45,073 nt of DNA, from the NCBI GenBank assembly GCA_963205105.1, contig CAUJJW010000021.1, forward strand, positions 1-45,073. Reading direction: 5' to 3'. Source of the stretch: Verrucomicrobiota bacterium (GTDB lineage: Bacteria > Verrucomicrobiota > Verrucomicrobiia > Limisphaerales > CAIMTB01). The notes under the pieces were generated by a model. That model made no database searches. It saw only the letters and a program-made list of their open reading frames with translations, and was not told the origin of the DNA. A program made the position numbers and the translations under genes. How positions within the stretch are numbered: the stretch's first letter is position 1; the number at the start of each line of letters is the position of its first letter. Below, one piece after another: positions 27,815 through 35,723 of the stretch.

Positions 27815-28882
27815 ATGAACCGACCCTCATCGAACGACCTTCCGCTGCCTTCCGATGCTGGCGCTTCCGCGTCGCCCAAGGCCGCGTTCAACCGTCGGGA
27901 TGCCTTGAAAGCCACTCTGGCGTCTGTGGGCCTCTCGGCGATGGCCTTTGAACCGACCCAGGTCCGGGCAGCGGAACCTGCGAAACCGGATGCGCGGCGC
28001 GGTTCGGTCAAGCGGTACGACATGCTGAAGTCGATCAACCTCTGGGCGTTTCCGTACCCGCAACGGATGAATCTGGAGGAATGCCTGCAACTGGCGAAGG
28101 ACGCCGGCTTCGACGGCATCGAACTGAACTACGACCTCGAGAATGATCTTTCGCCGAAGTCCGGCACCAAGGATTACGAAGCCATCCGGAAGATGGCGGA
28201 CCGGATCGGCATTCGCATCAGCGGGCTCTGTTCGTTTCTGTTCTGGCCGTACCCGTTGAGCAGCAACGACCCGGCGAAGCGGGAGCGCGGGCTGGAACTG
28301 GCCGGGAAGATTGGGCAGGCCGCGCATGATTTGGGGGTGGAGAACGTGCTGGTGGTGCCGGGAGCGGTGCACATCCCCTGGAGGACAGATCACGAGCCCG
28401 TGCCGAATGACGTCTGTGATCGGCGGGCCAAGGACGCCATTGGGCGTTTGGTGAAGCAGGCCGAGAAACTCAAGATCTACCTCAACATCGAGAACATCTT
28501 CTTCAACGGCTATCTGATGACCCCGATGGAGATGAACGGGTTCGTGGATCACTTCGGCAGCGACCGGGTCCGAGTCCACTTCGATACCGGCAACATCGCG
28601 ATGTTCCAGTTCCCGGAGCACTGGATTCCGGTCATGGGGGCGCGGACCAAGAACGTGCACCTCAAGGAATTCACCAAGAAGGGCACCGATTTTTCGCTGG
28701 AAACGTTCCGGCCGCTGCTGGACGGCACCACCGACTGGCCGGCGGTGACCGAAGCCTTGGATCGAGTCGGTTACAAGGGGTACCTGACCTTCGAATACTT
28801 CCATCCGTACACCCATTATCCGGAGGCCTTGATCTGGCAGACCTCGGATTCATTGGACCGGATTCTCGGACGCAAGGCGTGA
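27815..28882 (+). CDS. Exported sugar phosphate isomerase/epimerase
   Basis: A 355-residue barrel protein with a twin-arginine-like leader (FNRRDALKATLASVGLSAMA). It is therefore probably periplasmic, in contrast to the cytosolic isomerase at 21711. Typical metal-ligand segments are visible: GIELNYDLEND, NIENIFF, HFDTGNIAMF, KNVHLKEF and TFEYF. The ATG at 27815 has AAGGA eight bases upstream, a rare good ribosome site in this window. It lies 34 bp after the DUF1501 gene. Epimerising an extracellular sugar or sugar lactone is inferred from family and context; the substrate is unknown. Confidence 0.88.
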   Translation: MNRPSSNDLPLPSDAGASASPKAAFNRRDALKATLASVGLSAMAFEPTQVRAAEPAKPDARRGSVKRYDMLKSINLWAFPYPQRMNLEECLQLAKDAGFDGIELNYDLENDLSPKSGTKDYEAIRKMADRIGIRISGLCSFLFWPYPLSSNDPAKRERGLELAGKIGQAAHDLGVENVLVVPGAVHIPWRTDHEPVPNDVCDRRAKDAIGRLVKQAEKLKIYLNIENIFFNGYLMTPMEMNGFVDHFGSDRVRVHFDTGNIAMFQFPEHWIPVMGARTKNVHLKEFTKKGTDFSLETFRPLLDGTTDWPAVTEALDRVGYKGYLTFEYFHPYTHYPEALIWQTSDSLDRILGRKA

Positions 28883-28958
28883 GCGGAGGCATTCGGTCTG
28901 TCGGAGTCTTTCCGTGACTTGGGAGGGGTCGGTGGTTTCAACTGACCGTTCAAGGTTC

Positions 28959-30872
28959 ATGAGTTCGATTTCGACAACCCCTGCGCTGTTATCGGTGAGC
29001 GAGTTGCGCCTCGCATTTGGACTCCAGCGGCTGCTGGACGGCGCGACCCTGTCGGTCCTTCCCGGCGAAAAGGTGGGCCTGGTCGGTCGCAATGGATGCG
29101 GCAAGACCAGCATGTTTCGCATTCTGGCCGGCGATGCGGCGGCTGATAGCGGCGAAATCTCCCGACGACGCGGCCTGCGCGTGGGCTATTTGCCGCAGGA
29201 GTTCGAACTGCAAGCGGACAAGACCGTCCGTCAGAACATCGAGATGGGGGCCGCCGATTTGCTGGAATGGCTGCGGCGCTATGAAGAGGGGGATGGAAGC
29301 GACGCCGAGTTGGCCCAAATCCAGCATGACATCCAGGATGCCGACGGCTGGAACCTGTCGACCCGGGTGGAAGCGGTGGCCTCGGCATTGGCCACGCCTC
29401 CCCTGGACACCATCGTGGGCCCGCTTTCCGGCGGTGAAAAACGGCGCGTGGCCTTGTGCCGGGCCCTGGTGGGACAGCCGGACCTGTTGCTGCTGGACGA
29501 GCCCACCAACCATCTCGACTCCGAGTCCATCCGGTGGCTGGAGGATTTTTTGCGGGGATTTCCCGGGGCGGTGATCTTCGTCACCCACGACCGGTACTTC
29601 CTGGATGTCATCGCAACCCGGGTGGTCGAACTCGCCGATGGCCGGTGCTTCTCGCACCCGGGCAATTACACGGCCTACCTGGAATCCAAGGCGATCCGCC
29701 AACAAATCGCCGAGCAGGGTGAACGCCGTCGGCAGCGTTTCTTGCGCGAGGAACTCGACTGGGTGCGGGCCGGGGTCCGCGCGCAGCGCTCCAAATCGCG
29801 TCATCGGTTGGACAAGTTTTACGCCATCGCAGGATTGGAGGCGCCCCCTGAGGAGCGCGAAATGGACCTGCTGATCCCGCCGCCGCCGGAGTTGGGCAAC
29901 ACGGTGGTGGAACTCGCCAACGCCGGCGCCAAGGTCGGGGAAGGGGATGAGGAACGGTGGTTGTTCCGCGGACTGAACCTGGTCTTGCAGGCGGGGCAAT
30001 GCACCGGCGTGGTGGGCCGCAACGGCACCGGCAAGACCACGCTGCTGCGGCTTTGCCTGGGACAGCGGCCCGCCGACGAAGGCGAAGTGGCCATCGGCAA
30101 GAAGGTTGTCTTCAACTACATCGACCAGACCCGGATGCAGTTGGAAGGCACCGGCACCGTCATGGCCGAGGTGGCCGGCAAGGGCGACATCGTCCTGTTC
30201 GGGGAGCAGAAGCTGAACGCGCGATCCTACCTTCGGCGTTTCCTCTTTGGGGACGACCGGGTCAAGGAACCGGTATCCAAGTTGTCAGGGGGCGAGCGGG
30301 CCCGTCTGATGCTGGCCAAGGTGCTGTGCCGCGGCGGAAACGTGCTGGTGTTGGACGAACCGACCAACGACCTCGACCTGCCCAGCTTGCGCATGCTGGA
30401 GGAGGCGTTGGTGGATTTCGACGGCGCGGTGCTCGTGGTCAGCCATGACCGGTACTTCCTGGACCGGATCTGCGACCAGGTCGTGGCCTTCGAGGATTCC
30501 GGCGTGGTGGTCGGACCGGGCAACTATTCGTACTACCTGGAGAAACGACGCGAACGCGAGGTGCGCGCCCGACAATGGGCGTCGTCGCCGCCCGTCGAGG
30601 ACCGCAAGGGCACGCCTGCGGCAGCCGCGAAACCGGCGGCGCGCCCGCGAAAGTTGAGCTTCAAGGAGCAGCGCGAATTGGATGGCATGGAGGACGCGAT
30701 CACGGTCGCCGAGAACCGGGTGGCTGAGTTGGACGCGATGATCCACGACCCCGAGTTCTATTCGACGCGTGCCAAGGAGGCGCCGGCCATTGTGGCGCAG
30801 TTGGACACGGCGAAAGCGGAAGTGGCGCGTCTGTATGCGCGATGGGCGGAACTGGGCGAGATCCCGAAATGA
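28959..30872 (+). CDS. uup: ABC-F ATPase, Uup-like
   Basis: The start at 28959 gives 637 residues with two ABC ATPase domains and no membrane segments. Walker A motifs are GRNGCGKT (43-50) and GRNGTGKT (about 353-360). Signature motifs are LSGGEKRRVALC (about 156) and LSGGERARLMLA (about 442), each followed by LDEPTNHLD or LDEPTNDLD and HDRYFLD. The C-terminal ~70 residues form a charged helical coiled coil, as in Uup, which binds DNA or ribosomes. ABC-F proteins act on the ribosome or in DNA-repair-related tasks, not in transport. The flavoprotein gene starts 1 bp after its stop. Confidence 0.92.
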   Translation: MSSISTTPALLSVSELRLAFGLQRLLDGATLSVLPGEKVGLVGRNGCGKTSMFRILAGDAAADSGEISRRRGLRVGYLPQEFELQADKTVRQNIEMGAADLLEWLRRYEEGDGSDAELAQIQHDIQDADGWNLSTRVEAVASALATPPLDTIVGPLSGGEKRRVALCRALVGQPDLLLLDEPTNHLDSESIRWLEDFLRGFPGAVIFVTHDRYFLDVIATRVVELADGRCFSHPGNYTAYLESKAIRQQIAEQGERRRQRFLREELDWVRAGVRAQRSKSRHRLDKFYAIAGLEAPPEEREMDLLIPPPPELGNTVVELANAGAKVGEGDEERWLFRGLNLVLQAGQCTGVVGRNGTGKTTLLRLCLGQRPADEGEVAIGKKVVFNYIDQTRMQLEGTGTVMAEVAGKGDIVLFGEQKLNARSYLRRFLFGDDRVKEPVSKLSGGERARLMLAKVLCRGGNVLVLDEPTNDLDLPSLRMLEEALVDFDGAVLVVSHDRYFLDRICDQVVAFEDSGVVVGPGNYSYYLEKRREREVRARQWASSPPVEDRKGTPAAAAKPAARPRKLSFKEQRELDGMEDAITVAENRVAELDAMIHDPEFYSTRAKEAPAIVAQLDTAKAEVARLYARWAELGEIPK

Positions 30873-30873
30873 A

Positions 30874-32124
30874 ATGAGCGACGGTGCATCCAAGTCGTCC
30901 GTGGGACGCGTGGTGGTGATCGGTGGAGGGGCGGCCGGTTTCTTTGCAGCCATCACCTGTGCCGAGGAGGGAGGCGGTCCGGAGGTGGTGCTGTTTGAAA
31001 AAGGCGCCCAGTGCCTGACCAAGGTGCGCATTTCCGGAGGCGGCCGCTGCAATGTGACGCATTCCTGCTTCGATCCGAAGGAACTGTCCCGACGGTACCC
31101 CCGTGGCGGCCAGGCGTTGATCGGCCCGTTGAACCGGTTTCAGCCGCGCGACACCGTGGCCTGGTTCGAGGCACGAGGCGTTGCGCTCAAGACCGAGGAG
31201 GATGGTCGCATGTTCCCGACCACGGATTCCTCGTCGACCATCGTGGATTGCCTGACCCGCAGTGCGCGGGACGCGGGGGTGAGGATCGAAACCAATGTCG
31301 GGGTGGAAAGCATCCTGCCGTTGCCCAAAGGCGGATTCGAACTGCGCCTCGCCGGGGGACGTCGAGTGCCGGCGGACCGGGTGCTGCTGGCGACGGGCGG
31401 ATGCCGGTCGGTGGCCTTGGGCGAAATGGCGGTCCGCCTGGGACATACCCTGGAGCCGCCCGTGCCGTCGTTGTTCAGCCTGCACCTGAGCCCCTCGTGG
31501 CTGCAGGGCCTGGCGGGAGTGGCCATCGATCCGGTGGAAGTCAGTGCCCCGGGAGTGGCCCGTTCCGAACGCGGTCCCATCCTGATCACGCATGAAGGCG
31601 TCAGCGGACCGGCGGTCCTGCGCCTGTCAGCCTGGGGAGCGCGGGCATTGCACGACTGTGACTACCGCTTTGCCCTGCGGGTGAACTGGTTGCCGGACGA
31701 ATCGCCGGAAACATTGGCGGCGCACTTTGAGAAACGCCGCATGGAACAAGGCGCCCGACGGGTGGTGAACGGGCCGATCGCACCGCTCACGGCGCGTTTG
31801 TGGGAGCGGTTGGTCCTGGCGGCCGGTGTGCCGCGGGAAGCGCAATGGGCGGGACTGTCCAAGGAGAACCGCGCCGCTCTCGTGGGCCTGTTGCGGGGGA
31901 CCGAACTTGCGGTGACGGGGAAAACCCTGAACCGCGATGAGTTTGTGACGTGCGGCGGCATCCGGCTGTCCGAGGTCAATTTCAAGACCATGGAAAGCCG
32001 GGTCTGCCCGGGACTTCATTTCGCCGGCGAATTGCTCGACATCGACGGTATCACCGGCGGCTTCAATTTTCAGGCGGCCTGGACCACGGGCTGGCTCGCA
32101 GGCCGCGCGATGGCGGGCGTTTAG
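30874..32124 (+). CDS. HI0933-family flavoprotein (YhiN-like)
   Basis: The ATG at 30874 is 1 bp past the ABC-F stop and gives 416 residues. An FAD-binding Rossmann motif opens the protein (VVVIGGGAAGFFAA, residues 13-26). The HI0933 hallmark KVRISGGGRCNVTH (50-63) follows, then GVSGPAVLRLS and the C-terminal LLDIDGITGGFNFQAAWTTGW. The family includes YhiN-type NAD(P)/FAD-dependent oxidoreductases whose substrate is poorly known. It is cytosolic. It converges on the Gfo/Idh gene, leaving only 3 bp between stop codons. Confidence 0.93.
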   Translation: MSDGASKSSVGRVVVIGGGAAGFFAAITCAEEGGGPEVVLFEKGAQCLTKVRISGGGRCNVTHSCFDPKELSRRYPRGGQALIGPLNRFQPRDTVAWFEARGVALKTEEDGRMFPTTDSSSTIVDCLTRSARDAGVRIETNVGVESILPLPKGGFELRLAGGRRVPADRVLLATGGCRSVALGEMAVRLGHTLEPPVPSLFSLHLSPSWLQGLAGVAIDPVEVSAPGVARSERGPILITHEGVSGPAVLRLSAWGARALHDCDYRFALRVNWLPDESPETLAAHFEKRRMEQGARRVVNGPIAPLTARLWERLVLAAGVPREAQWAGLSKENRAALVGLLRGTELAVTGKTLNRDEFVTCGGIRLSEVNFKTMESRVCPGLHFAGELLDIDGITGGFNFQAAWTTGWLAGRAMAGV

Positions 32125-32127
32125 CCT

Positions 32128-33465
32128 TCAGGCTTCAAGCTTCCAGCCGGATCGGTAGGCTCGACGGATGAGCGGCGCGGCTTCCGGAACACCGATCGCT
32201 TCCATCTTTTCGGCATCCCAGGTGAGGGTTCGGCCCGTGCGGTAGGCGACATTTCCGAGGTGATTGGCCTCGGTGAGAGCGCCGGCGTATTCGAACGGAC
32301 AGGTGGTCGGGGCGCCCGTTTTGCAGGCGTGCAACCATTCCTGGTGATGCCCCAGGCTCTCCGGGATCGAGGGCGTTGGCCGGACATAGTCCTTGTAGCG
32401 GTCTTCCGGCAGCAGGATGTGTTTGCCGTAATCGGCGAGGATCATGCCTTTGTCGCCGACGAACAGCACCCCGTCGCCCCATTGCGGAATGGCCTTCTCC
32501 AGCCACAGGCGTGGCTTGGACTCACCCTGATACCAGGTCAGGGAAAGCCCCGGTCGTGCGCCGCGCGGTCCATATTCGTAGGTCGCCGACATGCTGGCGG
32601 GCGCCAGTTCCGGATGGGGCGCAGGCCCATTGGCGGCGATGGTTTTGGGGGCGTCGAGGTCGAGCGCCCAGAACGGCAGGTCGTTCCAATGGCTGCCGAG
32701 GTCGCTCATGGTGCCGCTGCCGAAATCCCACCAGCGATACCACTTCGGGCCGGGGAAATAGACCTCATGGAAGGGGCGTTCGGGGGCGGGCCCCAGCCAC
32801 AGATCCCAGTGGAGACCCTGTGGGATGGGAGAACTTCCCGACGGCCGGGCCGAGACGGTCACGATGTCGCGGTGTTTGGCGGCGGCTTCGGCGGATTGAA
32901 CGCCCCAGGCGCGGGACACCCAGACATGGACTTCCCGGATGGGCCCGACGGCGCCGGCGCGGACGAGTTCGACGACTCGCCGGTAATTGGAGCCGGCATG
33001 GATCTGGGTGCCCATTTGGGTGGCGACCTTGGCCTTTCGGGTGGCGTCGCGGATGACCCGGGCCTCCCAGATGGAATGGGTCAGGGGTTTCTCACAGTAG
33101 ACGTGCTTGCCCTGTTGCAGGGCCGGAAGGGTCGCGAAGGCGTGGGTGTGCTCGGCAGTGCTGACGACCACCGCGTCGATGTCCTTGGCGTCGTCGAAGA
33201 GCCGTCGGAAGTCGACATACTTTCGGGCTTTGGGAAAGCGTGAGGCGGCGGCGTCGAGGTTGCGTTCGTTGACGTCGGAGAGGGCGACGATGTTTTCGGA
33301 AGCGACTTCGGCGAGGTTACCGGCGCCTCGACCGCCGGTGCCGATGACGGCGATGTTGAGTCGTTCGTTGGGAGAGGCGGCCTGGAGGAAGGCTGGGGCG
33401 GTGGAGGCGGCGAGAAGGGTGGTGAGGAACCCGCGTCGGGAGGAGTAGGCAGTACGGGGAGGCAT
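32128..33465 (-). CDS. Tat-exported Gfo/Idh/MocA oxidoreductase
   Basis: A 445-residue protein with a Tat signal ([20 protein letters not shown]). The mature part has an NAD(P)-binding Rossmann fold ([15 protein letters not shown], residues 36-50) and the catalytic EKP motif at 125-127 ([16 protein letters not shown]). The C-terminal beta-sheet domain follows. Families of this kind in Verrucomicrobia are exported and often sit near sugar-degradation genes. Acting on a sugar or sugar derivative is inferred; the cofactor would have to be carried with the folded protein through the Tat pore. It is divergent from the RRM gene. Confidence 0.92.
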   Translation of the reverse strand: MPPRTAYSSRRGFLTTLLAASTAPAFLQAASPNERLNIAVIGTGGRGAGNLAEVASENIVALSDVNERNLDAAASRFPKARKYVDFRRLFDDAKDIDAVVVSTAEHTHAFATLPALQQGKHVYCEKPLTHSIWEARVIRDATRKAKVATQMGTQIHAGSNYRRVVELVRAGAVGPIREVHVWVSRAWGVQSAEAAAKHRDIVTVSARPSGSSPIPQGLHWDLWLGPAPERPFHEVYFPGPKWYRWWDFGSGTMSDLGSHWNDLPFWALDLDAPKTIAANGPAPHPELAPASMSATYEYGPRGARPGLSLTWYQGESKPRLWLEKAIPQWGDGVLFVGDKGMILADYGKHILLPEDRYKDYVRPTPSIPESLGHHQEWLHACKTGAPTTCPFEYAGALTEANHLGNVAYRTGRTLTWDAEKMEAIGVPEAAPLIRRAYRSGWKLEA

Positions 33466-33740
33466 GGGTGGAAGGTAGGGGAAGGTGGGGAGGGATTAAA
33501 GCGAGACGTTCATGCGGAGCCACATGGGCTGGGGAGGGGGAGTGAACTTTCTTCAAGATATAGGTTGCGTTGGTCCCTCGTTTGGGCACACTCGGCCTGC
33601 CCGTTCGGACAGCTTATCGATTCCTAGCTCTGGTAAATCTTCAGGTGAACCTCGTTCGTTCAGTGATGATTCGAAACCCGGACGTCGGGAACAGTCAGGA
33701 AAGAGGAGAGTGATTCGATTCTCGGGCGCAAGAACATCAC
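33466..33740 (+). promoter_or_regulatory. 275-bp divergent intergenic region upstream of the RRM gene
   Basis: This gap separates the minus-strand Gfo/Idh gene from the plus-strand RNA-binding protein gene and is AT-richer than its surroundings. Both promoters should lie here. A possible -10-like stretch is AAGATATAGG near 33555, but no convincing -35 could be fixed. CCCGGACGTCGGG (about 33677-33689) can form a small 4-bp hairpin. Long leaders of this size are common for cold-regulated RNA-binding proteins, so a regulatory 5' UTR is plausible. No ORF or tRNA is visible. Confidence 0.4.
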
Positions 33741-34145
33741 ATGAGCACGAAACTGTACGTAGGGAATCTTTCCTACAACACGACCGAAAACGACCTGCAC
33801 GACGCCTTTGCCGCGCACGGTACCGTGGTCGAAGCGAACCTGATGGTGGATCGTGAGAGCGGTCGCCCCCGGGGATTTGGATTTGTCACGATGAGCACGC
33901 CCGAAGAGGCGCAGAAGGCGATTGAGTCGATGCACGGTGCGTCGCTGGATGGTCGTCCCTTGACCGTGAACCTCGCGCGTCCGCGTGAAGAGCGTCCGCC
34001 CGGCGGCCGTGGCTTTGGCGGCGGCGGCGGTGGCGGCGGCGGCGGCGGCGGCCGTGGTTACGGCGGCGGCGGCGGCGGCGGTGGTGGTGGCCGTGGCGGC
34101 GACCGTGGTGGCCGTGGCGGCGGCGGCGGGCGCGATCGCTACTAA
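33741..34145 (+). CDS. Glycine-rich RRM RNA-binding protein
   Basis: A 134-residue protein with one RNA recognition motif. RNP2 is LYVGNL (5-10) and RNP1 is RGFGFVTM (44-51), with aromatic residues in the RNA-contact positions. Residues 86-134 are an RGG-type low-complexity tail of Gly and Arg with Tyr, encoded by repeated GGC/GGT codons. This is the layout of cyanobacterial Rbp and other cold-inducible glycine-rich proteins that chaperone or regulate mRNA. A strong intrinsic terminator follows 20 bp after the stop. infA lies next on the same strand. Confidence 0.95.
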   Translation: MSTKLYVGNLSYNTTENDLHDAFAAHGTVVEANLMVDRESGRPRGFGFVTMSTPEEAQKAIESMHGASLDGRPLTVNLARPREERPPGGRGFGGGGGGGGGGGGRGYGGGGGGGGGGRGGDRGGRGGGGGRDRY

Positions 34146-34164
34146 GCCATAGTTGTTTTTCTCG

Positions 34165-34200
34165 GCGTGGCCCGGCATTGTCGGGCCACGCTTTTTTTTT
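34165..34200 (+). terminator. Rho-independent terminator after the RRM gene
   Basis: A perfect 10-bp stem, GCGTGGCCCG (34165-34174) with CGGGCCACGC (34182-34191), surrounds a 7-nt loop and is followed by nine T residues (34192-34200). It is the strongest terminator in the window and should isolate the RRM transcript from infA. Confidence 0.93.
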
Positions 34201-34272
34201 GGAGGGCGTTCGTCCACCGGTCCGCGGACGCCTGAGCTGGGGATCCGACCGGGAGTCTTTCGAAAAACGGTC

Positions 34273-34485
34273 ATGGATGATCACATTACGATAGAGGGGC
34301 GTATCGTCACAGTGCTCCCCGGGACGATGTTCCGGGTGCAATTGGACAACGACCATGAGGTGCTGGCGGTGATTTCTGGAAAGATGCGCAAGCGATGGGT
34401 TCGCCTCACGGCAGGCGATCGGGTGCGCATGGAAATGTCGCCGTACGACCTCACCAAAGCCCGCATCGTTTGGCGGGTCGGTTAA
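34273..34485 (+). CDS. infA: Translation initiation factor IF-1
   Basis: A 70-residue single S1-like OB-fold protein, the standard IF-1 size. IVTVLPGTMFRVQLDN, ISGKMRKRWVRL and GDRVRMEMSPYDLTKARI closely follow bacterial IF-1. It binds the ribosomal A site during initiation. Usually infA sits near rpmJ or the alpha operon, so here it stands alone between an RRM gene and a MetE-like gene. The frame is open further upstream, but the ATG at 34273 matches the family start. There is no good Shine-Dalgarno sequence. Confidence 0.95.
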   Translation: MDDHITIEGRIVTVLPGTMFRVQLDNDHEVLAVISGKMRKRWVRLTAGDRVRMEMSPYDLTKARIVWRVG

Positions 34486-34499
34486 GGGATAGGGTACGT

Positions 34500-34519
34500 C
34501 CGCCGGGTGGCGGGTTTTT
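34500..34519 (+). terminator. Possible weak terminator after infA
   Basis: CCGCC (34500-34504) pairs with GGCGG (34509-34513) around a GGGT loop. One G then five T residues follow. The 5-bp stem is short, so termination may be partial. Confidence 0.45.
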
Positions 34520-34548
34520 AGGCAAGGGTCGGTGTTGGTGATTGCGGA

Positions 34549-34578
34549 CGGAGTCGAGAGGCGTGCGAAAAGACTCCG
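34549..34578 (+). promoter_or_regulatory. Leader hairpin upstream of the MetE-like gene
   Basis: CGGAGTC (34549-34555) pairs with GACTCCG (34572-34578) around a 16-nt loop, 43 nt before the start codon. It does not match a SAM or cobalamin riboswitch that I can recognise. A local regulatory hairpin is possible, or chance. Confidence 0.3.
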
Positions 34579-34621
34579 GATTTCGGTCTGGGACAACGAA
34601 GGGTTCGGAGAAGGGGATGCC

Positions 34622-35632
34622 ATGAGTCAAGCGCCTCGAATCCTGACGACCACCGTCGGCTCCTATCCGGTGCCGGATTGGTTGACTGCTTCTCCGAGTG
34701 AAGAAGCTTTGATCGACGCTACTCGCGTCGCTTTTGCCCTTCAGCGGCAGGCCGGTATCGATCTTCCCACGGACGGCGAGTTGTGCCGCTTCGACATCAA
34801 TCATCCCGATACGAACGGAATGATTGAGTACTTCGTTCGGCGTCTGGGTGGTGTCCGATGTGACATTGGACGCCGCGACACCGCGGAGTTCCAGTCGCGT
34901 CCGGAAATGCGCTTTCGGCGTCGTCCGGCGGGTGTGGTGACCGGGCCGGTGACGGAGGGTTGGCTGGATTTACCCGCGGATGCCGCCCGAGCGGCAAAGG
35001 TGGCGGGTGGAGCCTTCAAATTCACGGTGACGAGTCCGTACATGCTGGCCCGCACGCTGCTGGATCAGCACTACGGCAGTCTCGAAACCCTGACTCTAGC
35101 GCTCGCCGATGCTCTCGCACGGCAGGTGGCCGATCTGCCTTGCGCCTGCGTGCAGATCGATGAGGCCAATGTCCCGGGCAATCCGGTCGACGCACCCCTG
35201 GCCGCCGCTGCCATCAACCGCGTTTTGGACTCGGTCAAAGTCACCAAGGCAGTCCACTTCTGTTTTGGCAATTATGGGGGCCAGACCATCCAGACAGGGA
35301 CTTGGTCCACGATGATTGCTTTTCTGAACTCCCTGCACGCCGACCATCTGGTGCTCGAATTGGCCCATCGCCCAGCGTCCGACCTGGAGGTGCTCCGTGG
35401 CATTGGACCGCATCTGGGACTTGGGATCGGGGTGGTGGATATCAAGGTGAACCACGTGGAGACGCCGGAGGAAGTGGCCCGGTCCATCGAGCGTGCCGAA
35501 CGGGTTCTCGGCGAGGGCAGGGTCCGTTATGTTCACCCCGATTGCGGCTTCTGGATGCTGAAGAGGAGCGTTGCCGATCGGAAGATTGAGGCTTTGGCCC
35601 GCGGGCGTGATCTTTACCTGGGGCAGCCATGA
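34622..35632 (+). CDS. Stand-alone MetE catalytic-domain protein (core-MetE-like)
   Basis: The ATG at 34622 is preceded by AGAAGGGG and gives 336 residues, about the size of the MetE C-terminal barrel alone. The N-terminal half of the normal 750-residue MetE is absent. All four zinc ligands are visible: H212 and C214 (VHFCFGN), E246 (LVLELAHR) and C308 (HPDCGFW). VQIDEANVPGNP (177-188) corresponds to the homocysteine-binding aspartate strand. So a methyltransferase acting on homocysteine or a related thiol is likely. The methyl donor cannot be read: without the N-domain, folate may be replaced by a corrinoid protein or another donor. It converges on the kinase gene. Confidence 0.85.
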   Translation: MSQAPRILTTTVGSYPVPDWLTASPSEEALIDATRVAFALQRQAGIDLPTDGELCRFDINHPDTNGMIEYFVRRLGGVRCDIGRRDTAEFQSRPEMRFRRRPAGVVTGPVTEGWLDLPADAARAAKVAGGAFKFTVTSPYMLARTLLDQHYGSLETLTLALADALARQVADLPCACVQIDEANVPGNPVDAPLAAAAINRVLDSVKVTKAVHFCFGNYGGQTIQTGTWSTMIAFLNSLHADHLVLELAHRPASDLEVLRGIGPHLGLGIGVVDIKVNHVETPEEVARSIERAERVLGEGRVRYVHPDCGFWMLKRSVADRKIEALARGRDLYLGQP

Positions 35633-35723
35633 CGACGGCGCTGGTGCTGGAGACGCAGGGCTGGTTGGCCCGGTAAACGAAGACCGTGATGCGCCACTCC
35701 GCCTGGGGATCCGGTGGGTAGTC

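Noticed and set aside
33466..33740. tRNA or small RNA in the divergent gap
   Set aside because: No cloverleaf, no tRNA T-loop motif and no terminator within the gap.
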